Assembly: GCA_019359075.1 (NCBI GenBank)
Contig: JAHHIB010000003.1
Span: 107,231 to 171,230, forward strand
Source: Kalymmatonema hyalinum WJT4-NPBG1
Lineage (GTDB): Bacteria; Cyanobacteriota; Cyanobacteriia; Cyanobacteriales; Nostocaceae
DNA: 64,000 bases
Direction: 5' to 3'
Positions 52,752 through 61,756 of this stretch are shown here, piece after piece. The notes under the pieces are model-generated. The model worked only from the letters and a program-made list of their open reading frames with translations, was not told the origin of the DNA and did not search any database. The position numbers were made by a program, and so were the translations under genes. Position 1 is the stretch's first letter; each line of letters begins with the position of its first letter.

Positions 52752-53780
52752 GTGCTAGCAGCCTTACTTTACGGCAAAGAAAATTTAAGTTTAGAACAAG
52801 TTGCTGACCCAAGTCCCGGTGTGGGTGAAGTTGTTATAAAGGTGGGAGCAGCGACAACTTGCGGTACTGACTTGAAAGTTTGGCGTCGCGGCGGTCATGC
52901 TAAGATGCTCAAACCGCCGACTTTGTTTGGTCATGAAGCTGCTGGGGAGATTGTAGCCGTAGGAGAAGGTGTTACGGCTTGGCAGGTGGGCAATCGCGTG
53001 GTGGCAAATAATTCTGCTCCATGCATGAAGTGTTTTTTTTGTCAACGGCAAGAATACTCTCTTTGTCCAAATTTGACATGGAATAACGGCACTTTTGCCC
53101 AATACTTGAAAATTCCCGCACCTATTGTCCAACAGAATATGTTGCCAATTCCTGATGAGTTGCCGTATGAATTGGCAGCAATGACAGAACCTCTAGCTTG
53201 TGTGCTGCATGGGGTAGCCCGTTCCAACGTCAAACCAGGTGATTGCGTGGTCGTGTTAGGAGATGGGGCGATCGGGCTGATGTTTGTAGCAAAGTTGGCT
53301 CATGATCTAAAAGCTGAGGTCTTGCTGTTTGGCGGGAATGACCAAAGACTAGAAATTGGGGAAAAATTAGGCGCGGCAAAAACCTTTAATTACCGTCAGT
53401 TGCCGGATATTCCTAGTTTCGTCAAAGAAATGACACAAGGATGGGGTGCAGATGTTGTGATAGAAGCAACTGGTGTACCAAGTGTTTGGGAAGCAGCAAT
53501 TGCTTGCGCCCGTCCCGGTGCAACCGTTAACCTATTTGGCGGATGTCCGCGAGATACGACTATTACTGTTAACACAGAACAGCTGCACTACAGCGAACTG
53601 ACTGTTAAAGGAGTGTTTCATAATACTCCTGAATATGTTCGGGCGGCGCTGTCACTAATTGCAAGCAGGAAGGTTCCCTTTGAGTTGCTGATTAGCGAAC
53701 ATCGTCCTTTGCAGGATTTAGAACAGGTGTTTTGTGATATGAGGGAGCGTAAGGTCATTAAGGTAGCGATGATTCCCTGA
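52752..53780 (+). CDS. Zinc-dependent medium-chain alcohol dehydrogenase
   Basis: 342 residues. GroES-like domain with catalytic-zinc ligands Cys in TTCGTDLKVWRRGG and His/Glu in LFGHEAAGEIVAVG. The structural-zinc lobe CMKCFFCQRQEYSLCPNL has four Cys. The Rossmann domain follows (VVVLGDGAIGLMFVAKLAHD; VVIEATGVPSVWEAAIACAR). Resembles sorbitol/threonine-dehydrogenase-type MDRs; substrate not predictable. Translation from GTG 52752 is inferred; no strong SD is seen because the gene begins just after a hairpin. An MFS gene follows in the same direction. Confidence 0.92.
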   Translation: MLAALLYGKENLSLEQVADPSPGVGEVVIKVGAATTCGTDLKVWRRGGHAKMLKPPTLFGHEAAGEIVAVGEGVTAWQVGNRVVANNSAPCMKCFFCQRQEYSLCPNLTWNNGTFAQYLKIPAPIVQQNMLPIPDELPYELAAMTEPLACVLHGVARSNVKPGDCVVVLGDGAIGLMFVAKLAHDLKAEVLLFGGNDQRLEIGEKLGAAKTFNYRQLPDIPSFVKEMTQGWGADVVIEATGVPSVWEAAIACARPGATVNLFGGCPRDTTITVNTEQLHYSELTVKGVFHNTPEYVRAALSLIASRKVPFELLISEHRPLQDLEQVFCDMRERKVIKVAMIP

Positions 53781-53840
53781 AGATTGACCTCTTTGATACA
53801 AGGGCTATAAGTTGTTTGATGTTGAATTGCTTATCAGGAT

Positions 53841-55001
53841 ATGTCGCAGAAAAAAGCGGCTTTAAAGTTCGTGATTTTGTTGGGTATTGTTAGCCTTTGT
53901 GCTGATGCAACTTATGAAGGGGCGCGTAGTATCACAGGGGCTTACCTCGGAGTTTTAGGCGCTAGCGGCGCTGTGGTAGGTCTTGTAGCCGGTTTGGGAG
54001 AGTTGATTGGCTATGGCTTTCGCTTGGTTATTGGTTACATCAGTGACCAAACGCGAAAATACTGGGGAATTACCACTCTTGGTTATGTCGTCAATACAGC
54101 AGTTGTGCCCTTCCTAGCCCTTGCAGGACGTTGGGAAGTCGCAGCGGGACTGATGATTGCCGAACGTACAGGTAAAGCAATTCGCACGCCTCCACGAGAT
54201 GTGTTACTTTCTCATGCTGCGACTCAAGTTGGCAGAGGTTTTGGCTTTGGCTTGCATGAAGCGCTGGATCAAATTGGTGCTGTCATGGGACCATTGGCTG
54301 TGGCGGCGGTGATTTATTTGAAAGGAGGATATCAGGGTGGCTTTGCAATTTTGATTGTGCCAGCTGTGTTGGGGTTAAGTGTGCTTTTAGTGATACAAAG
54401 GCTCTACCCCAACCCTCGTGATTTTGAACAGGAAACCCCAACACTTAAAGGGGAAGGTTTGCCGCGAGTCTTTTGGATTTATCTAGGCGCTGTCGCACTT
54501 GTTGCTGCTGGGTATGCAGATTTTCCCCTGATTGCTTATCATTTCCAAAAGGGAGCGATCGCTACTGAGCAAACAATTCCCTTGCTTTATGCTTTGGCTA
54601 TGGGAGTTGATGCTGTAGCCGCGCTGGTGTTTGGGCGTCTTTTTGACCGCACTGGCATTTCTATCCTCGTGGTTGCAGTTTTTCTGTCATTGATGTTTGC
54701 CCCGTTAGTTTTCTTAGGCAATTCTCATCTTGCCATTGTAGGAATGATCTTGTGGGGTATTGGAATGGGGGCGCAGGAATCAATTTTAAAAGCTGCTGTC
54801 GCTGGAATGGTACCAATGGACAAACGCGCTTCTGCTTACGGTACCTTTAGCGCTGGCTATGGTTTGGCATGGTTTTTGGGCAGCGCCCTGATGGGGATTT
54901 TATATGACCAATCAGTCAACTTACTGGTTGTCTTTTCTGTCGTCATCCAATTCGCTGCTATTCCCATTTTGTGGTTGGTAGGAAAGCACAACATTAATTA
55001 A
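53841..55001 (+). CDS. MFS transporter
   Basis: 386 residues, about 11-12 transmembrane helices. VILLGIVSLCADATYEGARS at the start resembles an MFS subgroup common in archaea and cyanobacteria. RKYWGITTLGYVVNTAVVPF corresponds to loop 2-3, GKAIRTPPRDVLLSHA to the region near helix 4-5, and GMGAQESILKAAVAGMVPMD lies in the second half. Drug or metabolite efflux is possible, substrate unknown. 60 bp after the alcohol dehydrogenase, so likely cotranscribed. Confidence 0.9.
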   Translation: MSQKKAALKFVILLGIVSLCADATYEGARSITGAYLGVLGASGAVVGLVAGLGELIGYGFRLVIGYISDQTRKYWGITTLGYVVNTAVVPFLALAGRWEVAAGLMIAERTGKAIRTPPRDVLLSHAATQVGRGFGFGLHEALDQIGAVMGPLAVAAVIYLKGGYQGGFAILIVPAVLGLSVLLVIQRLYPNPRDFEQETPTLKGEGLPRVFWIYLGAVALVAAGYADFPLIAYHFQKGAIATEQTIPLLYALAMGVDAVAALVFGRLFDRTGISILVVAVFLSLMFAPLVFLGNSHLAIVGMILWGIGMGAQESILKAAVAGMVPMDKRASAYGTFSAGYGLAWFLGSALMGILYDQSVNLLVVFSVVIQFAAIPILWLVGKHNIN

Positions 55002-55049
55002 GAGTTTTCAGTTGACTTAGAGATAGATTGCAACTAATATTAGCGCTTC

Positions 55050-55065
55050 ATCTGTGATCACAGAT
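55050..55065. terminator. 16-bp perfect palindrome between convergent genes
   Basis: ATCTGTGATCACAGAT, 48 bp after the MFS stop and 19 bp after the stop of the opposite gene. Probably part of a shared terminator. Although it contains TGTGATCACA, it has no 6-bp spacer and lies downstream of both genes, so it is not a CRP operator. Confidence 0.4.
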
Positions 55066-55084
55066 AACTAATCATTGAAGACTT

Positions 55085-55456
55085 TTATAGCCAATCTCGA
55101 TAAGCCGAAATTTCATTCACGCTAATTTCAAATGGCGTCCCCTTGCCAAACGGCGGATATACGCGGATTTTGGCGCTACTAGCAAAGCGTTCCAGCCTAT
55201 TCCCAATTGGTGGAATATTGCTGACTATATGCCAGTAGGTGACGATGTCAGGACAGTCGATAACCAGCATTAAAGCGCCATCATCGGTCGTGACATACCA
55301 CTGACAGCTAGATAACAATGCTCGCGTAATCTGGTCGCACGCTTCAAAAAAGCATCTACCAGTCGAATGTTCCAGCTGCGATCGCAGTATTTTATCAACT
55401 TGCGTTGCTTCAGTTGAAGGCAAATCATCTGGAGGAAGAAAGGATCTATTTTTCAT
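55085..55456 (-). CDS. Hypothetical protein (123 aa)
   Basis: No family recognised. Contains FFEACDQITRALLSSCQWYV, TTDDGALMLVIDCPDIVTYW and RLERFASSAKIRVYPPFGKG. Mixed alpha/beta composition, no signal peptide and no membrane segment. It starts at ATG 55456 and lies 56 bp after the end of the next small gene on the same strand, so the two may be cotranscribed. The composition looks like real protein; function unknown. Confidence 0.65.
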   Translation of the reverse strand: MKNRSFLPPDDLPSTEATQVDKILRSQLEHSTGRCFFEACDQITRALLSSCQWYVTTDDGALMLVIDCPDIVTYWHIVSNIPPIGNRLERFASSAKIRVYPPFGKGTPFEISVNEISAYRDWL

Positions 55457-55512
55457 ACAAGCCCCTTGAGATTAAGGGTTAATAAGCGAGGAAGTTGCGT
55501 TCACTATTATTC

Positions 55513-55872
55513 TTAGGTTGTAACCAAGTGCAAATCCAACCACAGGCGCGGATATATGTGCTTGATTTTTGACATAGGATCGCGCAGCAGTCGTGTTGCA
55601 TTCAGGAAGACTACCTGAACTAGCCCCATATTTTCTGCTATCTCTCTTAAAACTTCTTTGTGAGCTTGCACATAAGGCATTATTTCCTCAGAGCAATAAA
55701 TTCCTATGTATTGCAAGCGTTTAGGAGGTCGTCCCCAGTAAGAGGAGATAACTTTCACATAACAGCCGTCTAGTAATTCTCCTACTTTTGGGTAATAGTG
55801 ATTGACGACCCTCATGAATTCTTTTGCTAGGATGTCTTCACTAATCATGACAAAAGATATTTTTGTAGGCAT
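55513..55872 (-). CDS. Hypothetical protein (119 aa)
   Basis: Start taken at ATG 55872 (a GTG two codons earlier is also in frame). Sequence: SFVMISEDILAKEFMRVVNH, YYPKVGELLDGCYVKVISSY, PYVQAHKEVLREIAENMGLV. Compact alpha/beta protein without membrane segments or known catalytic motif. First gene of a two-gene unit with the 123-residue protein. No function suggested. Confidence 0.65.
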   Translation of the reverse strand: MPTKISFVMISEDILAKEFMRVVNHYYPKVGELLDGCYVKVISSYWGRPPKRLQYIGIYCSEEIMPYVQAHKEVLREIAENMGLVQVVFLNATRLLRDPMSKIKHIYPRLWLDLHLVTT

Positions 55873-56187
55873 TGTCACACTATTAAATATAGCATAATTC
55901 TGTTATAATTATAGTAAAATTTTTCCTCATTTATTATAAAATTAAGGCTTACTTTTTATGAATAAAAACAGCATTTGCTCTTTTAGAAATCAATTCTAAT
56001 CTGAGTGCATTAAATGAGAAAACACAGAGGAACAGCTTGTAGGGTGAGCATTGCTCACCCTACAATTTTAGCTATTTAAAAGCAAAAATTCAGTAACATT
56101 TTTACTTTAAATTTTCCAAAACACTGTTTTCAATAATGTGCAAAGTTGCACATTCCCATTCAGTTTAGATTTTTGAAGTGTCATTTT
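55873..56187. other. Intergenic region with GGTGAGCA palindrome
   Basis: 315 bp, AT-rich. GTAGGGTGAGCATTGCTCACCCTAC (56039-56063) is a perfect 12-bp stem with a one-base centre, a dispersed cyanobacterial repeat; a degenerate relative occurs near 59071. No gene. Confidence 0.55.
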
Positions 56188-56499
56188 TTATCGGACATTA
56201 CGCTCTGATACCAACACTTCCGCTACCAGGCTTGGCAATTGGTTAAGGTTCATATATTCCTGTGAACCACGGATAGGTGAAAGAAATGTATAGTCTGGAT
56301 CGCACGCTCCGTTATCGTAAACTTGGACATACCACCTATCAGGAAATCCTGGGACAGCCAATTCCACAATGTACCAACTTTGACCAATAAGGCGAGAGTT
56401 AACAATGACAAACCATTCTCTATTTTCTTCTAAAACATTCCACTCAGCCATCAAAAATTCTAACGCTATTTGTCCCGCGTCAGTTGAAGTCAGTAGCAT
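56188..56499 (-). CDS. Hypothetical protein, possibly immunity-like/Imm35-type fold
   Basis: 103 residues. Contains ALEFLMAEWNVLEENREWFV, VNSRLIGQSWYIVELAVPGF, PDRWYVQVYDNGACDPDYTF and LSPIRGSQEYMNL. Strong SD (AAGGAG) upstream of ATG 56499. The pattern WYxVExxVxGxPDxWxVQVYDxGxCDPxYTFxSPI suggests a small alpha/beta domain found in cyanobacterial small-gene clusters; a relation to Imm35/YrhB-type folds is a guess. Last gene of the three-gene operon. Confidence 0.65.
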   Translation of the reverse strand: MLLTSTDAGQIALEFLMAEWNVLEENREWFVIVNSRLIGQSWYIVELAVPGFPDRWYVQVYDNGACDPDYTFLSPIRGSQEYMNLNQLPSLVAEVLVSERNVR

Positions 56500-56502
56500 T
56501 AT

Positions 56503-56754
56503 TTACTCCTTATTTGAGACATCAGGATACAATCCCAATTCCTTAGATAGCTCACGCGCAACATGGATTAAAAACTGTGCACCGTCCTGATTACCTTCGT
56601 GTGCAAATCCAGTTGCCACTTGCATGATTGTCTGTATAAAACCAGCGTCAAGCAATTCTGGCTGAGCTTCTAAAACTTCTGGTTCTTGACCATTCGGGCA
56701 ACGAAGGAGTTGGTCAATAAGATTGAAATACAAGTCTTCTCGTTGTTGAGTCAT
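56503..56754 (-). CDS. Stand-alone CHAT/TPR-associated N-terminal domain
   Basis: 83 residues from ATG 56754 (MTQQREDLYFNLIDQLLRCP). Contains QREDLYFNLIDQLLRCPNGQ, EPEVLEAQPELLDAGFIQTI, MQVATGFAHEGNQDGAQFLI, HVARELSKELGL. This is the helical module usually seen at the N-terminus of large cyanobacterial CHAT-protease/TPR proteins (pattern YxxLIxxLLxCPxGxExxxL...LxDxxxVQxMxxVA). Here it is encoded alone, between a membrane protein and a small alpha/beta protein. It may be a scaffold or inhibitor domain; function unknown. Confidence 0.75.
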   Translation of the reverse strand: MTQQREDLYFNLIDQLLRCPNGQEPEVLEAQPELLDAGFIQTIMQVATGFAHEGNQDGAQFLIHVARELSKELGLYPDVSNKE

Positions 56755-56764
56755 GGTTAATAAT

Positions 56765-57181
56765 TTATTGTTCAATACCTTGCCAAAGTCTTTCTAACAT
56801 TTCTACTTGTTGCTGAAAAACAGCAGCACGATAAATGAGATATCTGTCATATAAGAAAACGAGTGTTCCCAGAAAAATAGGGAATAACAAAAAGAACCAT
56901 CGTAATATCTTGACAATTTTGTACTGTTCGGTGTTCGCTAAGGATTGCTTGACAAAGTTTGTAGCAAAATGGACGTTAGACCTATCTTGCTCTGATTTAT
57001 CTTGTGTACCAGTTAATCCAATTTCACTTGTATGGCTCTGGTTAAGTTGACAAGCTAAACTCTTTGTTTGTACTAGCTCCATATGTCGCTCCCAAACCAT
57101 GCTAAATACCACTAGCTCTGGAGAAAGCACCAATACAGTGACTAAACAAACTGTCAGAAATTGGACAAGTTTGAATTTCAT
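56765..57181 (-). CDS. Hypothetical two-helix membrane protein
   Basis: 138 residues. N-terminal hydrophobic segment (LVQFLTVCLVTVLVLSPELV), a polar ~60-residue middle rich in Gln, Ser and Asp, then a second helix (ILRWFFLLFPIFLGTLVFLY) and a short basic/amphipathic tail (DRYLIYRAAVFQQQVEMLER). No family recognised. First gene of the operon; ends 10 bp before the start of the CHAT-associated domain gene, indicating tight coupling. Confidence 0.7.
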   Translation of the reverse strand: MKFKLVQFLTVCLVTVLVLSPELVVFSMVWERHMELVQTKSLACQLNQSHTSEIGLTGTQDKSEQDRSNVHFATNFVKQSLANTEQYKIVKILRWFFLLFPIFLGTLVFLYDRYLIYRAAVFQQQVEMLERLWQGIEQ

Positions 57182-57834
57182 TCAGCTATTACTGCTAACT
57201 GTTCGCTGCTAACTGTTCGCTGTTAACTGTCAACTGCTAACTGTCGGTTGGGCTAAGAAGTCCCCCCTCATTCCTCGGCTTTCACCTGCGAATTTTGGGG
57301 GGTAGAGGGGAATCTCTGCGTAAATCCTATAGGTTTTATATCAGATGTCTCACCACAGAAGAATTTATTGCGATTGGATCAAGATTATTAAATTAATTAG
57401 GGTTGTACTCAAAGCTTGCAATTCTTACCACATAAGTATTATAAATTTTTTTTGGGTACAGGTGCTAGACTTTCGACCCTGGGGGACTAGTATTTATCAA
57501 AAGGGGTTCTGGTGTTTATGTACTCAACATCAAACCTATCTAGACTTTCGTACTGGCAAGTTTTTTTCCTATTTTTTTAAAGATAAAGCTTGTACTCAAA
57601 AAATGTATTACTATATATTTCTATAGTTAAATTAAGAAAAATACTGAAAAAGTCATAAAATTTAGGAGTTTGTTCAAAAATAACAGAATATTAATCATTC
57701 TCTCAAAATCGTTTAAAATTAACTTTAATTAACTTGATTGACTTTTAAAATCTCTATTTATGTACTCACTTGCTATAGTTTAATGTCTATAAATAATTCC
57801 GTTGATGAAAAGGCATCTTTTTAGGATATAATTC
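57182..57834. promoter_or_regulatory. Repeat-rich region upstream of cysK
   Basis: 653 bp. Near 57185-57245 the unit CTGCTAACTGTTCG recurs in tandem. Between 57400 and 57600 two CTAGACTTTCG motifs (57468-57478 and 57540-57550) and oppositely arranged TACTCAAAGCTTG / AAGCTTGTACTCAAA words suggest a structured leader or regulatory element. A 93-codon frame here has poor composition and is rejected. The cysK promoter must lie within. Confidence 0.45.
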
Positions 57835-58788
57835 ATGCAGATTGCTCGCGACATTACAGAACTGGTTGGACGGACTCCTTTAGTTCAGTTAAACAAAATT
57901 CCTCAAGCTGAAGGATGTGTAGGGAAGATTGTCGTTAAGTTGGAAGGAATGAACCCAGCAGCTTCGGTGAAAGACCGTATTGCTGCAAATATGGTGAAGG
58001 CGGCTGAGGAAGAGGGGCTGATTCAGCCTGGAAAAAGCATTTTAGTTGAGCCGACATCGGGGAATACAGGAATTGGATTGGCGATGGTGGCGGCGGTGCG
58101 TGGCTATGATTTGATTTTGACAATGCCGGAAACTATGAGCATGGAACGACGTGCCATGCTGCGAGCATACGGTGCTGCTTTGGAATTGACACCTGGGCTT
58201 GAGGGAATGCGGGGTGCGATTCGCAAAGCCGAAGAAATCGTCGCTAACACTCCCAATGCTTTTATGTTGCAACAATTCCGCAACCCAGCGAATCCCAAAA
58301 TTCATAGAGAAACCACAGCAGAGGAGATTTGGGCAGATACTGATGGGCAAGTAGATATCCTGATTGCAGGTGTGGGTACTGGTGGAACGATTACCGGAGT
58401 TGCGGAAGTCCTTAAAGGGCGCAAACCTAGTTTTCAGGCGATCGCTGTAGAACCAAGTAACAGCCCCGTGCTTTCTGGAGGTCAACCAGGATCGCATAAA
58501 ATTCAAGGTATTGGTGCCGGATTTGTCCCAGATGTTCTGCGCACCGATTTAATAGATGAAGTGATCACCGTCAGCGATGAGCAGGCGATCGCCTTTGGGC
58601 GGCGGTTAGCCAGGGAAGAAGGTTTGCTATCTGGTATTTCCTCTGGTGCTGCTTTGTATGCGGCGATTCAGGTAGCGAAACGCCTACAAAACGCAGGTAG
58701 TTTAATCGTGATGATTCAGCCTTCCTTTGGCGAACGTTATCTCAGCACGCCGATGTTTCAAGATAAGATGTTGGAAACTGCCCGATAA
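57835..58788 (+). CDS. cysK: Cysteine synthase A (O-acetylserine sulfhydrylase)
   Basis: 317 residues. PLP enzyme that forms cysteine from O-acetylserine and sulfide. PLP Lys46 in [40 protein letters not shown] (substrate loop TSGNTG), [20 protein letters not shown] (phosphate cup), [17 protein letters not shown] and [18 protein letters not shown]. Length and motifs are canonical. Located after ~650 bp of repeat-rich upstream DNA; single gene. Confidence 0.96.
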   Translation: MQIARDITELVGRTPLVQLNKIPQAEGCVGKIVVKLEGMNPAASVKDRIAANMVKAAEEEGLIQPGKSILVEPTSGNTGIGLAMVAAVRGYDLILTMPETMSMERRAMLRAYGAALELTPGLEGMRGAIRKAEEIVANTPNAFMLQQFRNPANPKIHRETTAEEIWADTDGQVDILIAGVGTGGTITGVAEVLKGRKPSFQAIAVEPSNSPVLSGGQPGSHKIQGIGAGFVPDVLRTDLIDEVITVSDEQAIAFGRRLAREEGLLSGISSGAALYAAIQVAKRLQNAGSLIVMIQPSFGERYLSTPMFQDKMLETAR

Positions 58789-59247
58789 GGGTAGCCCACA
58801 CGCCGCATCCTGCGATTTACAGCCGTTTGTATTTACAGCTATTTTCAGTTAACTGAACCACAGATTTTCGTAGGGGCACGGCACAGAACAGCCCCTACCC
58901 CGTGGTTTATTTACTTGAAAAACGCTGTAAATAAACCACATTGTGGCATTGCTGAATCAAGATATGAATTTATAATTTTGGGGCGGCTCTGCCAGTAAGA
59001 GAGGCAGAGCCTCCCAATGGTATTCCCAGCCAGAGACTGGGAACAAGGCAATATCTCAAAGAAATACACGTAGGGTGGGGAATGCCGACTATTTCTGGGT
59101 TATATCTGGGTTTTGGTGAGCATTGCCCACCTGAAAGATACTGAACGGTATTGACCTATGAACGCAACTCCGTATTAGTCCACTTGAGTGGACTTAAGCT
59201 ATTAGCCAGAGACTTTAGTCTCTGGCTGGTATAGTATCTGGCAAATA
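58789..59247. other. Repeat-filled gap between convergent genes
   Basis: 459 bp. Palindromes include GTCCACTTGAGTGGAC (59178-59193) and AGCCAGAGAC-TTTA-GTCTCTGGCT (59204-59227), plus GGTATTCCCAGCCAGAGACT near 59021. The last hairpin lies 20 bp after the stop of the minus-strand gene and could act as its terminator. No gene. Confidence 0.6.
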
Positions 59248-60027
59248 TCAAACTAAATATTTAGTATTCGGTACAATCGGGAAGAAAGCGTACTCGTACC
59301 ACGCTGTCCAAATGAAACTGCGAATCCACCGCTGACGCTTTTCGGTATTTAACTCATAATCAAATGCTCCCAGTGACTTATCAATAGAAGATAAGTGAGA
59401 TTCGCAACCGCACCCGTGCTGATAGGTAAAACCGTACTTGGAAGCAATGCTTTGTATCTTCATCTGTACAGCAAACACTTTTCCAGCATGCAGGACTGCA
59501 TCCCAAGAGCGCTTGTGTTCTATATCACGTGGATCAAACCGTAAAGCTCGTTCTTCAAAAACGCTATCTCGGTCAATGGGAGCAAGATGCACTTGGTAAA
59601 AGCTCGCGGGAAGTTCATAATCAAACTCATTAAACAATTCCAGACCAATGCGAGCGACTTTCACTTCGTTAGAGTAATCTGCTCCCTTTGACTCCAATTC
59701 ACGCAGAACTGCTTCAAAATCTGGATATCTCTCAATTTTAAAGTCTTGTCCGTAGAACTCAAGTGTCTCCCGTGCCAACAATCCGAACAACTCACGAAAC
59801 GCGGGTTTGAGGTGAGCTAGTTCCGGGCGTTCGTTAAATAAATCAACGTCTCCCTGCTCCAATTTATATTGAAACAACTGCGCCATCTCAACATAACTCT
59901 GTGGATTTGCCAGTCCAACACCAGCCTCTCCTACAGCAATGTCTTGCCACACCTTTGGCAATTGAGAAATAGGAACCGCATTTTCTCCAACGATGACTTG
60001 AACTTGAGGAGCATCGAGAATAAGCAT
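59248..60027 (-). CDS. Hypothetical protein with HGCGCESH motif
   Basis: 259 residues from ATG 60027 (MLILDAPQVQVIVGENAVPI). Mostly alpha-helical with PQSYVEMAQLFQYKLEQGDV, ELFGLLARETLEFYGQDFKI and FDPRDIEHKRSWDAVLHAGK. Near residue 215 it reads YQHGCGCESHLSSID, a Cys/His cluster that could bind a metal. No membrane segment or known family. Divergent from cydA (about 210 bp), so it might share regulation with the bd oxidase; function not assigned. Confidence 0.72.
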   Translation of the reverse strand: MLILDAPQVQVIVGENAVPISQLPKVWQDIAVGEAGVGLANPQSYVEMAQLFQYKLEQGDVDLFNERPELAHLKPAFRELFGLLARETLEFYGQDFKIERYPDFEAVLRELESKGADYSNEVKVARIGLELFNEFDYELPASFYQVHLAPIDRDSVFEERALRFDPRDIEHKRSWDAVLHAGKVFAVQMKIQSIASKYGFTYQHGCGCESHLSSIDKSLGAFDYELNTEKRQRWIRSFIWTAWYEYAFFPIVPNTKYLV

Positions 60028-60045
60028 AGGCAAACTCCACAGCAA

Positions 60046-60236
60046 TATCCGTAGCTAAGTTAACGCTGAGTTTACCTTGAGGAGCGTTTTTGCTGTATGG
60101 TGGGCGTCACCCATCAACTCATTTTTACGCCTTGTCAAACCTTAAAACTTTCTCAAAAAACGCACTGTCAAGGATTGTTGCAATACTATACAAGGGAATC
60201 TATGCGTAGATTTTGCCTGATTATAGGGGGATAGCT
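60046..60236. promoter_or_regulatory. Divergent promoter region upstream of cydA
   Basis: 191 bp. GTATGGTGGGCGTCACCC and short AT-rich tracts; no known operator identified. The cydA ribosome-binding site (TAGGGGG) is at its right end. Confidence 0.35.
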
Positions 60237-61682
60237 GTGGAATTTTTGTCGGATTCTGTTGTGTTATCACGTATGCAGTTTGCCCTAACTGCATTATTCC
60301 ATATGCTTTGGCCCGTGCTAACGACAGGTATGGGAATTTACCTGGTGATCGTTGAAGGAGTGTGGCTCAAGACTCGTAACCCTGATTACTACCTTCATGC
60401 CCGCTTTTGGTCTAAGTTCTACGTCCTGAACTTTGGAATTGGTGTCGCAACAGGCATTCCAATGGAGTTTCAGTTTGGCACCAATTGGTCACGCTTTTCA
60501 GAAGCTGTCGGCAACTTTTTTGGCAGTGTTATCGGGTTTGAAGCTTCTTGGGCATTTATGCTCGAAGCTGCCTTCCTTGGCATTATGCTATTTGGTTGGG
60601 AGCGCGTCAATCCCATAATTCACTATCTCTCCACCATCCTTGTTGCAGTTGGCGCAAACTTATCAACGCTGTGGATTTTAACAGCAAATTCTTGGATGCA
60701 AACCCCAGCAGGTGGGGAACTTGTCAATGGCAAGTTTGTTGTCCATGATTACTTTGCGGCGATCGCCAACCCGTTCATGAAGAACAGTGTTCTCCATATG
60801 TTCTTTGCCACATTGGAGACTTCGTTGTTTGTGATTGGTGGGATTAGCGCTTGGTACATTCTCAACCGTCGCCACGAAGCTTTCTTTTCTAAGTCCTTGA
60901 AGATTGCTTTGGCTGCAGCGATCGCCGTTGCTCCATTGCAGATTTATATCGGGCATTTGAGTGGCGAACAAGTCTATCAGTATCAGCCCTCAAAACTAGC
61001 CGCAATGGAGGCGCAGTGGGAGACAACACCCGCCGGACAGCCTGCAGATTGGAGCTTGCTGGCTATACCTAACGACAAAGCACAGAAAAATGACTGGGAA
61101 ATCACCGTTCCCAATGCCCTCGGATATATTCTGGAATTCAAGAAAAATCTCACCTACCCAGTACGTGGATTGAGTGAGTGGAAACCAGAAGACCGTCCTC
61201 ACATGATTGGTTTAATTTACTATGCTTTCCGCACCATGATTGCGATTGGATTTTTCTTTGCGGGATTGATGCTGTTGAGCGTTTTGCAGTGGTTACGCGG
61301 TAAACTCTCAGCAGAAAATATTGGCCAGCAGCGTTGGCTGATGGGTGCTTGGGTCTTTGCAGCTCCTCTAGGATACATCGCCGTAGACTCAGGCTGGATT
61401 GTGCGTTGTGTTGGACGACAACCGTGGATTCTCTACGGGCAAATTCGCACCGTTGATGGGGCATCTAATCTACCTGCAAGTAATGTCTTAGTCTCACTCA
61501 CTAGCTTTGCTGTCGTTTACAGCATTTTGTTTGTTGGGGTTTTGTACTTTGGCAGCCGCATTATTCGTAAAGGTCCCAATCTAGAACTCCCTGTGCCAGG
61601 AGTTGAACCCAACAGACCGGCTGTAGATACGACTCCTGGCGAGTTTGTTCCAGACGAGCGTCCTATAGAAGCACAACAATGA
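60237..61682 (+). CDS. cydA: Cytochrome bd quinol oxidase subunit I (short Q-loop)
   Basis: 481 residues from GTG 60237, chosen because GGGGGA lies 7-12 nt upstream; a TTG at 60213 is also in frame. Polytopic (about nine helices). Oxidises quinol and reduces O2 to water in the thylakoid or plasma membrane. Features: VVLSRMQFALTALFHMLWPV (haem ligand His), TGIPMEFQFGTNWSRFSEAV, GFEASWAFMLEAAFLGIMLF, NPFMKNSVLHMFFATLETSL and GWIVRCVGRQPWILYGQIRT. The Q-loop between helices 6 and 7 is short, as in the cyanide-insensitive type. cydB follows after 237 bp. Confidence 0.95.
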   Translation: MEFLSDSVVLSRMQFALTALFHMLWPVLTTGMGIYLVIVEGVWLKTRNPDYYLHARFWSKFYVLNFGIGVATGIPMEFQFGTNWSRFSEAVGNFFGSVIGFEASWAFMLEAAFLGIMLFGWERVNPIIHYLSTILVAVGANLSTLWILTANSWMQTPAGGELVNGKFVVHDYFAAIANPFMKNSVLHMFFATLETSLFVIGGISAWYILNRRHEAFFSKSLKIALAAAIAVAPLQIYIGHLSGEQVYQYQPSKLAAMEAQWETTPAGQPADWSLLAIPNDKAQKNDWEITVPNALGYILEFKKNLTYPVRGLSEWKPEDRPHMIGLIYYAFRTMIAIGFFFAGLMLLSVLQWLRGKLSAENIGQQRWLMGAWVFAAPLGYIAVDSGWIVRCVGRQPWILYGQIRTVDGASNLPASNVLVSLTSFAVVYSILFVGVLYFGSRIIRKGPNLELPVPGVEPNRPAVDTTPGEFVPDERPIEAQQ

Positions 61683-61756
61683 ACAAAAGTCAATAATTAC
61701 TTATTTTATTTTGGCAAGCATCCTAGCGTAGTAGTCTATCAATTTTGATTTGAACG

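Noticed and set aside
55050..55065. Palindrome ATCTGTGATCACAGAT as a CRP/SyCRP1 operator
   Set aside because: Lacks the 6-bp spacer of the consensus and lies downstream of both convergent genes.
57345..57626. 93-codon plus-strand frame upstream of cysK
   Set aside because: Poor composition, many rare runs, located in a region with repeated regulatory-looking motifs.
58042..58506. 154-codon minus-strand frame inside cysK
   Set aside because: Antisense shadow of a fully conserved cysK frame.
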